DNA from: an uncultured Bacteroidota bacterium
Lineage (GTDB): Bacteria > Bacteroidota > Bacteroidia > Bacteroidales > WCHB1-69
Direction: 5' to 3'
DNA: 64,000 nt
Assembly (NCBI GenBank): GCA_902774175.1
Contig: CACYHG010000001.1
Location: forward strand, 54,575 to 118,574
Shown here: piece after piece, positions 34,139 through 43,655 of the stretch
How positions within the stretch are numbered: the first letter of the stretch is position 1
Layout: the number at the start of each line of letters is the position of its first letter
Notes under the pieces: model-generated
Told to the model about the DNA's origin: nothing
Seen by the model: the letters and a program-made list of their open reading frames with translations, nothing else
Database searches by the model: none
Position numbers and translations under genes: made by a program

Positions 34139-35301
34139 TTTTTAGTTCTTTTCTTCACATTTTGGATAGCGTTACGCAAAGGCCGCAAAGCCACAATCGC
34201 CATATTGTAATAATAAGGTCTCATGTCTTTTTTGTCATAAATACGGAATACAGTAGCCTTTTTTTTATCTTCACGCCACTGCTTGTATGTGATTCGTCCA
34301 GAAGTCACATTGACAAAATCGTCTGATATGGCAATGAAATCATGGTAGCCATCAAGTTTGACTAGATAATCGGAGAAATCACATCCGAGGGTATCAAGCA
34401 TCCATAATAATGGGATGTTTACACCTGCCTGATAGAAATAATGAGAGGTTCCGTCGTTGCGCAAATTAAACTCATAAAAAAAAGCTTTATCATCAAGTAC
34501 ACCAAATTCCACACTAAAAAGACCTTTATAATCTATTATTGAGAGAAATATTTCAATGGCATTTAAACTGATTGAAGAGGGAATATTTGGTGATAAATAA
34601 CCATGCGTTCCATCACCCCCTTTGTCCCAACGGTCTTTCATCAAAATCCCCGGAATCGAAACAGTCCCATTCCTTCCTCTAAAACCATATACCAAAGCAT
34701 CATATTCTTTGGAAATGTATTCCTGCAAAACAAAACAGGATTCTTTACTTACACCACCAAGAACCCTACTTAGTTCTTCCTCACTTGAGCATATTCTCGT
34801 TTTAAACTCTTTGTCGTGATCGAAGTGGTTTTTGTCGGGTTTCAACAAGCATGGGTAGTTAACATTGCTAATGTCTGTATCCCATCGGCATTGTATACTC
34901 TTGGGAATCAAAAAACCGCACTCGGTCGCTAACTGATTCATATAGTTCTTGTCAATCACTTTTGTTAACAACCCTGGTTCTGTTGTTCCAGTCAGATAGA
35001 AAAAAGGTTCCAGTTTCTCTCGGTTTTGGTCTATATATTCAGCAACCAAGTCTCCTGTTGGAATAAGAAACGGCTTTTGCCGTTCATTTCTAAACTCGCT
35101 TAGTAACCACATCATTCCTTCCTCCAAACTATTCGTCTTATGTGATTTTGTACAATAGCGACTTTTCACAGCGCAAAGTCTCGACCCGCCATAAAGCAAG
35201 AATGTCACTTGAGCCACATCATAAAGTTGACGCAAAAGCCCCAACGGATTATACCCATCCTTGCCCCAAATAATGACTTTATTGTTGATGTGTGGATTCA
35301 T
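34135..35301 (-). CDS. ATP-grasp ligase-like protein
   Basis: 388 residues. N-terminal Rossmann-like part IIWGKDGYNPLGLLRQL (about 9-25); ATP-binding YPCLLKPDKNHFDHD (about 146-160); EYISKEYDALVYGF (about 192-205); metal-binding FFYEFNLRNDGTSHYF (about 268-283), where Glu and Asn are the expected ligands. Resembles D-aspartate-ligase/carboxylate-amine ligase relatives. It is coupled to the YdjC gene, which would fit deacetylation followed by amide formation on the freed amine. This is inference. Confidence 0.78.
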   Translation of the reverse strand: MNPHINNKVIIWGKDGYNPLGLLRQLYDVAQVTFLLYGGSRLCAVKSRYCTKSHKTNSLEEGMMWLLSEFRNERQKPFLIPTGDLVAEYIDQNREKLEPFFYLTGTTEPGLLTKVIDKNYMNQLATECGFLIPKSIQCRWDTDISNVNYPCLLKPDKNHFDHDKEFKTRICSSEEELSRVLGGVSKESCFVLQEYISKEYDALVYGFRGRNGTVSIPGILMKDRWDKGGDGTHGYLSPNIPSSISLNAIEIFLSIIDYKGLFSVEFGVLDDKAFFYEFNLRNDGTSHYFYQAGVNIPLLWMLDTLGCDFSDYLVKLDGYHDFIAISDDFVNVTSGRITYKQWREDKKKATVFRIYDKKDMRPYYYNMAIVALRPLRNAIQNVKKRTKK

Positions 35302-35314
35302 ATTGATAGTTTAT

Positions 35315-36433
35315 TCAAAGCCTACTTATTATAAAACGAAGTATTGTTTTTGTGCGTTGATTAATCGTAAGTTGGCTTGCTTTCCCTAAAGAATTTATCC
35401 GCATTTGTTCTCTTAGTTCTTTATCTTCTTTTAACTTTACAATAGCAGTTTTTATTTGTTCAATGTCATCAGGTTCTATCAGTATAGAATTGTTTTGATC
35501 TAACACATCGTAATTAAATGATCTATCAGAAGAGATAATAGGTAATCCGCAAGCCATCGCCTCAATTATGGAGTTACAACACCCTTCCTTTCGGGTAGGC
35601 AACACATACACATCAGCTGCATTTAAATATAGAGGAATAAGATCATGTTTTACTCTGTCACAATAAAGTATGTGTTTACCTCGTGGTTTAGGTTCGCCAT
35701 CTCCCAGAAAGATTGATTTAATATTGTCATCATCTATTTCTTCTATTGCTTTAGCAACCCTTATTTGTCCTTTTCTTTCAGTAAACCAACCGACTGTAGC
35801 TGTAATAAATGCATCATTGGGCAACTGTAGTTCTTTTCTGCATTTAGTCTTGTCCAATAATTTGAATTTTTTATTGTCAATGGCATTAGGAGCTAAAATA
35901 CATTTTTCCTCTGTAGTCATGCCCAGGTCAATACTCTCCTCTTTGTTTTTAGTGGAAACACATATAACTCCTCTAACATAGTTGAAAAATGGTATAAATC
36001 TTTTATCTTTAAACGAAGGCGATATTACACTCTCACCCGTTGCCACAAACAACGGTATATTATGAGTCTTGGCATACTCAAACGCCTCTATACCACATTG
36101 CCAAAAATGACAATAACAAAAATCGAAATTATCATTTACTCGTCGTAACACCCTACAAACAGCTTTTTTCCTAAAATACTCTGAACTATATTTTCCTATT
36201 TTTAGATTTGAAAATGAAACATAATTAGGTCTATATACCTTTACACTTCCATTACCTACTTTGTTAAATTCAACCCCCTTCGTGTAAAAAGCCATATTAT
36301 TAGTGATGCTATAAGGCGATATTACTGTACAATGGTTACCTTGATTTGCAAACTCATCCACCAAGTTCTTAACAAAGACCGCCCCTGTACGTTTATAGTC
36401 GGGATAATCTGGAGAAATAATTAAGATATGCAT
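35315..36433 (-). CDS. GT4-family glycosyltransferase
   Basis: 372-residue GT-B protein: ILIISPDYPDYKRTGAVFVKNL (about 3-24), CILAPNAIDNKKF (about 181-193), TVGWFTERKGQIRVAKAIEE (about 214-233), then the EX7E stretch PTRKEGCCNSIIEAMACGLPII (about 278-299). Notably AT-rich. It follows the second polymerase gene by 66 bp. Confidence 0.86.
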   Translation of the reverse strand: MHILIISPDYPDYKRTGAVFVKNLVDEFANQGNHCTVISPYSITNNMAFYTKGVEFNKVGNGSVKVYRPNYVSFSNLKIGKYSSEYFRKKAVCRVLRRVNDNFDFCYCHFWQCGIEAFEYAKTHNIPLFVATGESVISPSFKDKRFIPFFNYVRGVICVSTKNKEESIDLGMTTEEKCILAPNAIDNKKFKLLDKTKCRKELQLPNDAFITATVGWFTERKGQIRVAKAIEEIDDDNIKSIFLGDGEPKPRGKHILYCDRVKHDLIPLYLNAADVYVLPTRKEGCCNSIIEAMACGLPIISSDRSFNYDVLDQNNSILIEPDDIEQIKTAIVKLKEDKELREQMRINSLGKASQLTINQRTKTILRFIISRL

Positions 36434-36499
36434 GATAGTTTATACAATTAAAAGGCCTTGCCCAATAATCAATAACAAAAAGAACTGAGTACTATTAAC

Positions 36500-37711
36500 C
36501 TAAATAGAATTCGAAGATTCAAGAATCATTTGATGATTATGCTCACTTATTTTACCCATACAATACCCAAGACAGAGTGTATCATAAACCGTCATATCAT
36601 CGTATGACATTGAAAACAATGTTTTCATAAAGAATATCATCAAAATCAGTCCGATGGCAAGATGTATTTGATTGTCAAATTTACTTTTCTTCCACGTCGT
36701 GTAAAACATAATCCAATAATACAAGTAAACCAACAATCCAAGTAAACCTTGATTAATTGCAATCTCAAGCCAGTCATTATGAGCAAAATTCCAGGCAATT
36801 GTTAATGTCGCATTAGCCCCGTTGCCAAAAAGGAAAAGCAAGGGATTGGATTCATTAATAAAATGCTGCCAAAAAATACCATATAGTTGGTCTCTTCCAC
36901 TACTATTGCCTTCCAGTGTTTGTTCAACTCTCGCATTAAAATAATCACTGTTTTGCAGCATTTCCGACACCAAATAAACACCGACTATTACCAACACAAA
37001 AGTTAAAATGAAAACCCTTGTCTTCTGTTTTCTGGATGCGTTATTCATAGTATGGTATAAAAAAACGAAAAGAGACAATGTACCTATAAAAATGGCACCT
37101 CTTTTCATGCCAAGAAGAATAAATGCGATGGAAAGCCCCAATCCAATATATTGCACAACCCTTTTATGCTCCCAAAAAACCAAAAGAGGAATCATAGAAA
37201 GAAACAGATATCCAAAATTGTTTGTGAACTCTTCGGAACCATCAATAGCCATTGCAAGCGCTAAACGTTGTTGTTGAACAAATTGAAGACTCGCCACAAC
37301 AAAGAATAGTAGCGTCCATTTTTGCAGCATTTCTTTGGTTAACATTCTCTTACGAGTATATACATAAAAAGAATAAACGGGTAATAATGAAACATAGATA
37401 GATTTGATATAGTTGTAGTTTCTTATCAGCACATGAGACCTCATAAACCTAATCGTTTTCCCACTCAGAATAAAAACAATGCCATAAATCGTAAACATTA
37501 TTACTAATACCGTCAAGCCTTTCATATATTTTGGCATTTTATAACTTGATAATGCATATACAAAATGATAAAATGAAATACCAATCAATGAAAAGACTAT
37601 CAATGTGGAAACAATTCCACCCGATTTGCCAAATATAAGAGACTGCAAGTTATATATTAACCAAAGTAAAATATATAAATTACAAAATGTAAACCATGTT
37701 CTATTTCGCAT
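36500..37711 (-). CDS. wzy: O-antigen/capsule polymerase-like membrane protein (Wzy), locus B
   Basis: 403-residue polytopic protein with about ten to eleven hydrophobic helices and a large loop containing EGNSSGRDQLYGIFWQHF (about 266-283) and NFAHNDWLEIAINQGLLGLL (about 303-322), the O-antigen ligase/polymerase signature. Expected to polymerise the locus B repeat unit. Low GC compared with locus A genes, typical for wzy. A WaaL-type ligase role is the main alternative. Confidence 0.85.
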   Translation of the reverse strand: MRNRTWFTFCNLYILLWLIYNLQSLIFGKSGGIVSTLIVFSLIGISFYHFVYALSSYKMPKYMKGLTVLVIMFTIYGIVFILSGKTIRFMRSHVLIRNYNYIKSIYVSLLPVYSFYVYTRKRMLTKEMLQKWTLLFFVVASLQFVQQQRLALAMAIDGSEEFTNNFGYLFLSMIPLLVFWEHKRVVQYIGLGLSIAFILLGMKRGAIFIGTLSLFVFLYHTMNNASRKQKTRVFILTFVLVIVGVYLVSEMLQNSDYFNARVEQTLEGNSSGRDQLYGIFWQHFINESNPLLFLFGNGANATLTIAWNFAHNDWLEIAINQGLLGLLVYLYYWIMFYTTWKKSKFDNQIHLAIGLILMIFFMKTLFSMSYDDMTVYDTLCLGYCMGKISEHNHQMILESSNSI

Positions 37712-37734
37712 AATTATTTACAATTATTTATACT

Positions 37735-38640
37735 TCATTTCTTTGGTAATTCCATCCAATTTCCCCATTCCAAATCATTTCGGTCTGATGATAAATTATC
37801 GAAACCTGAAGAATCATAAAAAGTAAGCTCGCCAAAAAAGATTCTATTATTTGAATAATACAAATCCACACGCATGTGAGAAAAACCTTGGCTTAATTTT
37901 GATGAAACACATTTCATTTCTTCAAAATGTGAAGGTTTACTGAATTCAATGGCGGCATTGTTTCCTGCGCTACTTGTAATGTTTAGTTTCTTAAATTCCA
38001 TATCATAATAATTAAAATTATGATATGTGAAACGGTTGGTCGCAATCAACATTACTTTTGGAACCCCGTTAAAACAATAGAACTTATAGTCAGGCACATC
38101 ATCATATAATGGGTCTTTATCCAATAATTGTTCGGCAATTATTCTATGCGGTACATTTTTATATGGCCATTCCCGCAAAGAAGCATAAATATTACTCTTC
38201 ATGCTTTTTCGAAGTGTTTCTACAGCCTTCTCTTTATCAAATTGGCTTTTATCAGCACAAATAACAACTCCCGTTCCTCCTCCCCCATGTGTTGTTTTCA
38301 AAATAAACCGATTTGGTAGGCTATCCCAATCAATGTCTTCAGGATTATTCCAAACTCCCAACGTGGGTATGACATACTCTTTACCGATAATATCCGTAAC
38401 ATACTTTTTCACTTCAGCTTTGTCTACCAATTTGGTATAAAGAGGCTTTCTGTCATACAGTTTCAACCATTGTAGTTTTTCGGTAAATCGTTTTGGATTA
38501 TTCAAATCCAACTTTCTACCTAGTTTAAGCCGATACAACAGTTTTAGATATAGTTTATCAGGAAATAAAAAATTCAATCTTGTTATCAAGCTAAGGATTA
38601 CCAGGGATGGCTTTTGAATATATTCTTTTAACGATAACAT
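37735..38640 (-). CDS. TupA-like ATP-grasp protein (locus B)
   Basis: 301 residues; same family as 18322-19212. Features: RFTEKLQWLKLYDRKPLYTKLVDK (about 51-74), ATP-loop TTHGGGGTGVVIC (about 117-129), YKFYCFNGVPKVMLIA (about 184-199), metal-site FFGELTFYDSSGFD (about 270-283). It clusters with CapA and LicD genes, all of which modify polymers, so a role in attaching an amino acid or similar substituent is likely. Substrate unknown. Confidence 0.83.
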   Translation of the reverse strand: MLSLKEYIQKPSLVILSLITRLNFLFPDKLYLKLLYRLKLGRKLDLNNPKRFTEKLQWLKLYDRKPLYTKLVDKAEVKKYVTDIIGKEYVIPTLGVWNNPEDIDWDSLPNRFILKTTHGGGGTGVVICADKSQFDKEKAVETLRKSMKSNIYASLREWPYKNVPHRIIAEQLLDKDPLYDDVPDYKFYCFNGVPKVMLIATNRFTYHNFNYYDMEFKKLNITSSAGNNAAIEFSKPSHFEEMKCVSSKLSQGFSHMRVDLYYSNNRIFFGELTFYDSSGFDNLSSDRNDLEWGNWMELPKK

Positions 38641-38658
38641 CTCAGTTGTTTTTGTTTT

Positions 38659-39774
38659 TTATTTATTAAAGAAAAAAAACTCCATTTTGTCCCTATGCGA
38701 TTCACAAATAATATAGTTTTGCAATTTTAACAGCCAAGGCTTTTGTACTGGTGATGGAATAAAACCTCGGTTCTGCAATGCGGCCAAATAACGATTGCGG
38801 GTTGGATTTAGAATATTCTTTATGCCTCGCATCGATTCTTTATAATACTTACTTGTTTCTTGTTTAATTTTCTCTGAAGAATTAATAATAGAATTCAATT
38901 GTTGAATGTTTTCTTTAAAAGCATTGTGAGGTAATAGTTTTATAACAGGGTTTTCTGCACATTGCTCATAAGGAAAAATTTCAAATCCTATAGTTCCTTT
39001 AGAAAAACACAATTCAAGCAAATAACCTTCATTCCAAATTCGACCAAGATCATTCGTTTCGTCGAAACAAAAATTTCCTAAACCATAAAAAATAGGTTTT
39101 CCTTGGTATACTTCATAACCGCTGTAACAATGCTGATGATGATTCACAACAGCATCTGCACCAGCATCTACAAAAAAATGATAAGTTTCAACCATTCTTG
39201 ACGAGGGCAATTGATAGTATTCATGGCCTCCATGAACTACGACCAATACATAATCCGCTTTGGTTCGTGCATCTTGGATATCATAGTATTGCTTGATGGG
39301 ATTTATTGGATTAGAGCCTCCTGTATTGTCAGTTGCAATCGAAAACTCGTGTTCACAACAATTGATAACCGCCAAAGTTTGACCATTAATTTGTTTATAA
39401 AGAGTTTTGGCTGCCTCGGTTATGTTTGTACCTCCGCCCACTATGGATAGTCCATGCTTATGACAAGTCTCTATAGTATTGGCAACCCCTTCTTCACCAA
39501 AATCATAGAAATGATTGTTCGCCAAGGTCACACAATCAAATCCAACCCATTTTGCAGCTTCTATTCCCTTTTCTGAACATTGGAGATTGAGTCCCAACTT
39601 GGATATGGGTTTTTCACCTCCTTTAGTAACCGGACACTCAAAATTTACCATTGAAAAATCCGAATGCTCTAACAAAGGCCTGATTTCACCTAATATCGTT
39701 TGGTAATCACCTTGATTAAAAGCATTGGCCACTCGCTCTTGTGGACAAAAATCTCCTGCGATTAAAACCTTCAT
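38659..39774 (-). CDS. CapA-like metallophosphatase-fold protein (PGA_cap family)
   Basis: 371 residues of the poly-gamma-glutamate capsule CapA family. Motifs: VLIAGDFCP (about 3-11), MVNFECPVT (about 42-50), TLANNHFYDFGEEG (about 82-95), VVHGGHEYYQLPS (about 183-195), GADAVVNHHQHCYSG (about 210-224) and FYGLGNFCFDE. No signal peptide is evident, unlike exported CapA. A second family member is at 45862-47004. The CapA reaction is unsettled; in this locus a role in an amide-linked modification is inferred. Confidence 0.82.
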   Translation of the reverse strand: MKVLIAGDFCPQERVANAFNQGDYQTILGEIRPLLEHSDFSMVNFECPVTKGGEKPISKLGLNLQCSEKGIEAAKWVGFDCVTLANNHFYDFGEEGVANTIETCHKHGLSIVGGGTNITEAAKTLYKQINGQTLAVINCCEHEFSIATDNTGGSNPINPIKQYYDIQDARTKADYVLVVVHGGHEYYQLPSSRMVETYHFFVDAGADAVVNHHQHCYSGYEVYQGKPIFYGLGNFCFDETNDLGRIWNEGYLLELCFSKGTIGFEIFPYEQCAENPVIKLLPHNAFKENIQQLNSIINSSEKIKQETSKYYKESMRGIKNILNPTRNRYLAALQNRGFIPSPVQKPWLLKLQNYIICESHRDKMEFFFFNK

Positions 39775-39812
39775 ATGTTTTCAAATATTCCCAATAATTG
39801 TTACTTCTAAAT

Positions 39813-40583
39813 CTATTTCCAATAGTATGTTCCACCATGATACGGATGCCGCTGGTCTTCAGGCGGAAATTGCATATAGTCGCCAAAGCAATGAGTCAGA
39901 TATTCATGATACCTTGCCATGGATTGAAAGGTGTGCCCTTCAAACTCCACGTCGATGAGACCGTCGAACACATCAAAATCCAAAATATTGACACGACGCA
40001 CGGATCCGGCATGAAGAAAGTTTTTGGCGGTTTCGTAAGGATATCGGAACAAGACAATATCATGGAACTTGCGAATAGTGGATTTATATCCAGGAATATA
40101 TGCAAAAGGCAAACGTTTAATCAGTCGGTGCCTCATTGCTATCAGTTTCATTCTTTTTTTATATAAAGGATCAATATCTTTCAAGAATTGCTGAATCTCC
40201 TCTTCTGTGTCAGGCATACCGACAACGGGGTACAAGTCAATATTGACGCCATACGACTTTTCTAACAATCCTTTTTTACTATAGGTAGGCAAGTAATAGA
40301 TTCTGGAAAAATGATATTCATAGTGCGGTACAGTATCTATATCGGCATACCCAAGTTTATCCGATTTGAAGATTTTCTTGAATCTGCGCATGTCGGGCAA
40401 AGGCATAATCAAGTCCACATCGTCATCCCAAGGAATGTAGCCTTTATGACGGATTGCTCCAATCAAGGTTCCAAATGCTAAAGAATATCGGATATTATTT
40501 GCTCGACAAAATGCATCTATTTCATCAAGCATCTCCAATTGGATTCTCTTACGTTCTTCAAGTGATATGGGTTTTTTTTTCAT
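39813..40583 (-). CDS. LicD-family phosphotransferase
   Basis: 256-residue member of the LicD family, which transfers phosphocholine or other CDP-linked phospho-alcohols to glycans. The diagnostic block SLAFGTLIGAIRHKGYIPWDDDVDL is at about 34-58, including the HKG and DDDxD metal-binding residues. The donor could come from the TagD-like cytidylyltransferase at 50522-50938, which is in the same gene run. A Fukutin-like sugar-phosphate role is the general alternative. Confidence 0.86.
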   Translation of the reverse strand: MKKKPISLEERKRIQLEMLDEIDAFCRANNIRYSLAFGTLIGAIRHKGYIPWDDDVDLIMPLPDMRRFKKIFKSDKLGYADIDTVPHYEYHFSRIYYLPTYSKKGLLEKSYGVNIDLYPVVGMPDTEEEIQQFLKDIDPLYKKRMKLIAMRHRLIKRLPFAYIPGYKSTIRKFHDIVLFRYPYETAKNFLHAGSVRRVNILDFDVFDGLIDVEFEGHTFQSMARYHEYLTHCFGDYMQFPPEDQRHPYHGGTYYWK

Positions 40584-40594
40584 AACTGATTTAA

Positions 40595-41797
40595 CTATTT
40601 TCTACCGATGAGTCTTTTTATTATTGACTTCAAATATGAATTGTACATGCTGCTTTTGTAACGACGAAATGGTTGAGGGTCTTTTTTGTCTCTAATCAAG
40701 CAACAATCGGCTTTTTTATTCAAATTCTTATAGTCTTTCCAAGAGCGATAACCATTTATAACATCGTCAAATGCCACTTTCTCGTTGACGTAGCAAAAGC
40801 CGTTTTTAACTTGCGTGGGTAACTCACTATCATCTCTAGAAAGCATCCCATAGATTTGAAAGGCTGGTAAGTTGACTCCTGCTCTGCAAACGGCATAGCC
40901 GTATGCAGCATATCTGACATTCAATTCCACAAAATACCATTTCCCATTCGCTTCCATAAAGTCGATATTGAACATTCCTGTCAGTTGGATATGTTTTAGC
41001 ATCTGCTTGATTTGGGGCTTCAATGCTTCATTCAAACGAAAATCATTCACCCGACCGAAAACTGAAACTCCTTTGTGACCGCCATGCCCACCATCAAGCA
41101 GCTCCACTATGCCAGGAAGAACCACCTTCTGTGGGTCGCTATAACCAATGATACCATACTCTTTGTTAATGTCAAGGAACTCCTCTATCAACATCGGGGA
41201 AGGGTTTTCCTTGGCTATTACTTTCAGCCATTCCGTCAATTCTTTTTCGGTAGAGCATTTTTTTTGATGCAGTTTGGCACTATGGTAACTAAGCCGTCCC
41301 TTAACATAACAAGGAAAGGTTACCGATTCTGGCACTTCGTATTTACCATCCTTAAAATCAATCGGCCATGACTTGGCAACATTGAACCCAATTTGCTTGG
41401 CTAATTCTTTTTGAACCTGTTTGTCCATCAGATGCGCAATGGCTCCTGCCCGATGTTGTATGTGAGGCACAAAGAACTTGTTGCACAACCGGTCTTGTAT
41501 CGAATCGACCAAACATGCCGAGTCGTCATCAATGGACATGACGATAGGCTTTGCTCTTTCATCTTGGCATTTGCTCAGCAATAAATCGGCCAATCCATCC
41601 GCGTCAAATTTTCTGGCAAACAACACACCATCAACATATTTCGAATAAGAATCAATGGTACGGAAAGGCTTGTCGGGCAACTGCGAAACCATATTGACAA
41701 TGGTCACCCTACACCCTTCCACCTCTCCAACGGCTCGAATCAAAGCCAAACGCGAAGCAGGATTGCTGCCTAAGATGATGACAGGTTGTTTCATCAC
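40595..41797 (-). CDS. ATP-grasp ligase-like protein (tandem pair, downstream member)
   Basis: 400 residues. Rossmann-like start PVIILGSNPASRLALIRAVGE (about 5-25), ATP-binding TFPCYVKGRLSYHS (about 160-173), EEFLDINKEYGIIGYS (about 206-221), metal-site WYFVELNVRYAAYGYAV (about 290-306). It is similar in length and layout to 41808-43001, 10 bp upstream (both have the SPASRLSLIRxV-type start and an E-N-RY motif), so the pair arose by tandem duplication and diverged. Substrate unknown. Confidence 0.78.
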   Translation of the reverse strand: MMKQPVIILGSNPASRLALIRAVGEVEGCRVTIVNMVSQLPDKPFRTIDSYSKYVDGVLFARKFDADGLADLLLSKCQDERAKPIVMSIDDDSACLVDSIQDRLCNKFFVPHIQHRAGAIAHLMDKQVQKELAKQIGFNVAKSWPIDFKDGKYEVPESVTFPCYVKGRLSYHSAKLHQKKCSTEKELTEWLKVIAKENPSPMLIEEFLDINKEYGIIGYSDPQKVVLPGIVELLDGGHGGHKGVSVFGRVNDFRLNEALKPQIKQMLKHIQLTGMFNIDFMEANGKWYFVELNVRYAAYGYAVCRAGVNLPAFQIYGMLSRDDSELPTQVKNGFCYVNEKVAFDDVINGYRSWKDYKNLNKKADCCLIRDKKDPQPFRRYKSSMYNSYLKSIIKRLIGRK

Positions 41798-41807
41798 AAA
41801 AACCAGA

Positions 41808-43001
41808 TTATCTTTTACATAGAATGCTCTTCACTATATTTACAACTGCCCTTTTCCTAAAATCCCGCATGTATTCCCTTTCAGGAAGCGGATCTCGCTC
41901 ATTGCATATAAAACGGATATCCGAGTTCTTCAAGTAATTCTTATAATCCTTGAAAGAAATCTTCCCGTTGTTCCAATCGTCAAAACACATCTTGTCGTTT
42001 ACGTAAACAGCCTCACCACCAATGCTTTTTGCCATATTGTTTATAGATTCTCCCATGAAACTCTTCACCATCATGGCAGGCAAATTCACACCCATCTTGG
42101 TGATGGCATAGCCAGAACCACCATAACGTAGATTCAACTCACAGAAATAGAAGACGCCCTCGCTTTTGAAGAAATCAACGTCAAACACGCCGACAAACCC
42201 AATCCGCAGCACCAACGCCTTGAAGTTTTCCACCAACTCTTCAAAGCCATTCACGGAAACGACCTTGCCTTGCAGCGCAATGCCTGGATGTGCCTTTGAA
42301 ACTGCCAAAAACTGTAGCACGCCAGGGATAACGACTTCTTTTCCATCCGAAAAGCCAAGCAAGGCATACTCCGTCTCAATTTGCTTGTAATCCTCCACCA
42401 TGACCTTGGTATTCCTGCTTCGTGTGTTAATGATATAGTCTAATGCTTCCGACAATTCCTTCGGATTATCACAGCGTCTCATACCGCCCTTGCCTCCATT
42501 CATGGTAGCCAAAGGCTTGGGAAAAACAGGATAATGCAAATCGGTTGGGATGGTGTATTGTCCATCCTTAATCTCAACAATAGTGGCATTGGTCACATTC
42601 AAGCCGATTTCTTTGGCCAGTTGTTTTTGGTGGGTCTTCTCCATCCAATACTCCATCGATGACGGCTCCTTGGCTATATGAGGGAACAGGAAACGCTCTT
42701 TTAATCTGTCTTTGTTATTGTCGATGGCAGCCACCACGTCGTCACCATCAGGAATCAAAATGACTTTTTGGTCAGGGTCTACACATTTGTCAAGCAACAA
42801 TGAAACCAAAGCGTCTTTGTCTTTCCTGACGCAATAGTAATAATGGCTGACATATTTGCTATAGCAGTCGATGGGCTTCTCTTGCTCTTTGTCAGAGGTC
42901 ATAACTATCACCAAAACCTCACATCCTATCTCTGCGACGGAACGGATAAGACTCAAGCGAGAGAGATACCCGTGACCTATGATTACTACTTTTGGGGGCA
43001 T
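41808..43001 (-). CDS. ATP-grasp ligase-like protein (tandem pair, upstream member)
   Basis: ATG 43001 (MPPKVVIIGHGYLSRLSLIR) gives 397 residues; the longer start would overlap the GNAT gene. It has YPVFPKPLATMNGGKGGMRR (about 152-171) as ATP-binding loop, TEYALLGFSDGKEVV (about 206-220), FYFCELNLRYGGSGYAI (about 288-304) with the metal-binding Glu and Asn. Paralogue of the next gene. Adjacent GNAT acetyltransferase and two further ATP-grasp genes suggest stepwise building of an acylated amino-acid substituent. Confidence 0.78.
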   Translation of the reverse strand: MPPKVVIIGHGYLSRLSLIRSVAEIGCEVLVIVMTSDKEQEKPIDCYSKYVSHYYYCVRKDKDALVSLLLDKCVDPDQKVILIPDGDDVVAAIDNNKDRLKERFLFPHIAKEPSSMEYWMEKTHQKQLAKEIGLNVTNATIVEIKDGQYTIPTDLHYPVFPKPLATMNGGKGGMRRCDNPKELSEALDYIINTRSRNTKVMVEDYKQIETEYALLGFSDGKEVVIPGVLQFLAVSKAHPGIALQGKVVSVNGFEELVENFKALVLRIGFVGVFDVDFFKSEGVFYFCELNLRYGGSGYAITKMGVNLPAMMVKSFMGESINNMAKSIGGEAVYVNDKMCFDDWNNGKISFKDYKNYLKNSDIRFICNERDPLPEREYMRDFRKRAVVNIVKSILCKR

Positions 43002-43017
43002 AATGAGGCTATGAAAA

Positions 43018-43626
43018 CTAAATACCAAACCTTTTAACCTTACCTTTTTGTGGATCCATTTTATAACGCAGTTTTATAATCATTTTTGACAAAATGAATC
43101 GTGTCTTAATATACCAAGTATGGTAAGGGCATTTATCCAACCATTTTGCACGAACAATGTTGAAATGGTCCTTCCAAGCTTTACACTCCACAAAATAATA
43201 GCCTTCTTGTTTGGTTATTTTCAACATTCTGGCATTGTTTTCATTTGTGTCCCTTGTTAAAACAGATAAATCCATCTGTTTTGCTGTTGCTTCTACAAGT
43301 TTGTATAAAGAACGATAAACACCTTTCCCACTGCATTCTGGGAGAACAGCACCAAAACACAGATAACCATACTCCCCTTTGTTATACCATTGTTTTCCTA
43401 CCTTCTTAATAAGAGCCAGCGTTCCCACAACTTTGTTGCCATCAACTGCAACAAACAATTTACCATTATCCCCAATTTTATTTTTGATCTCTTCCCCTGA
43501 AAGAGAAGGATAGGACATGATAACACCTTTTTCACGGTTCTTTTCATGGGCCTTCCATAGCACCTCATGAATTTCATCCCATGACACCCATTCGGGCTTT
43601 TCAACAATCTGTAATTCTGAATCCAT
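43018..43626 (-). CDS. GNAT-family N-acetyltransferase
   Basis: ATG 43626 (MDSELQIVEKPEWVSW) gives 202 residues and avoids overlap with the upstream gene. The GNAT core is visible as KLFVAVDGNKVVGTLALIKK (about 56-75) followed by GYLCFGAVLPECSGKGVYRSLYKLV (about 86-110), where the GKGVYRS stretch fits the acetyl-CoA pyrophosphate loop, then DTNENNARMLKITKQEGY (about 125-142). Likely N-acylates an amino sugar or amino-acid substituent; substrate unknown. Confidence 0.78.
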   Translation of the reverse strand: MDSELQIVEKPEWVSWDEIHEVLWKAHEKNREKGVIMSYPSLSGEEIKNKIGDNGKLFVAVDGNKVVGTLALIKKVGKQWYNKGEYGYLCFGAVLPECSGKGVYRSLYKLVEATAKQMDLSVLTRDTNENNARMLKITKQEGYYFVECKAWKDHFNIVRAKWLDKCPYHTWYIKTRFILSKMIIKLRYKMDPQKGKVKRFGI

Positions 43627-43655
43627 ATTTGTAGTAAATAGATTTTGAAATAAAA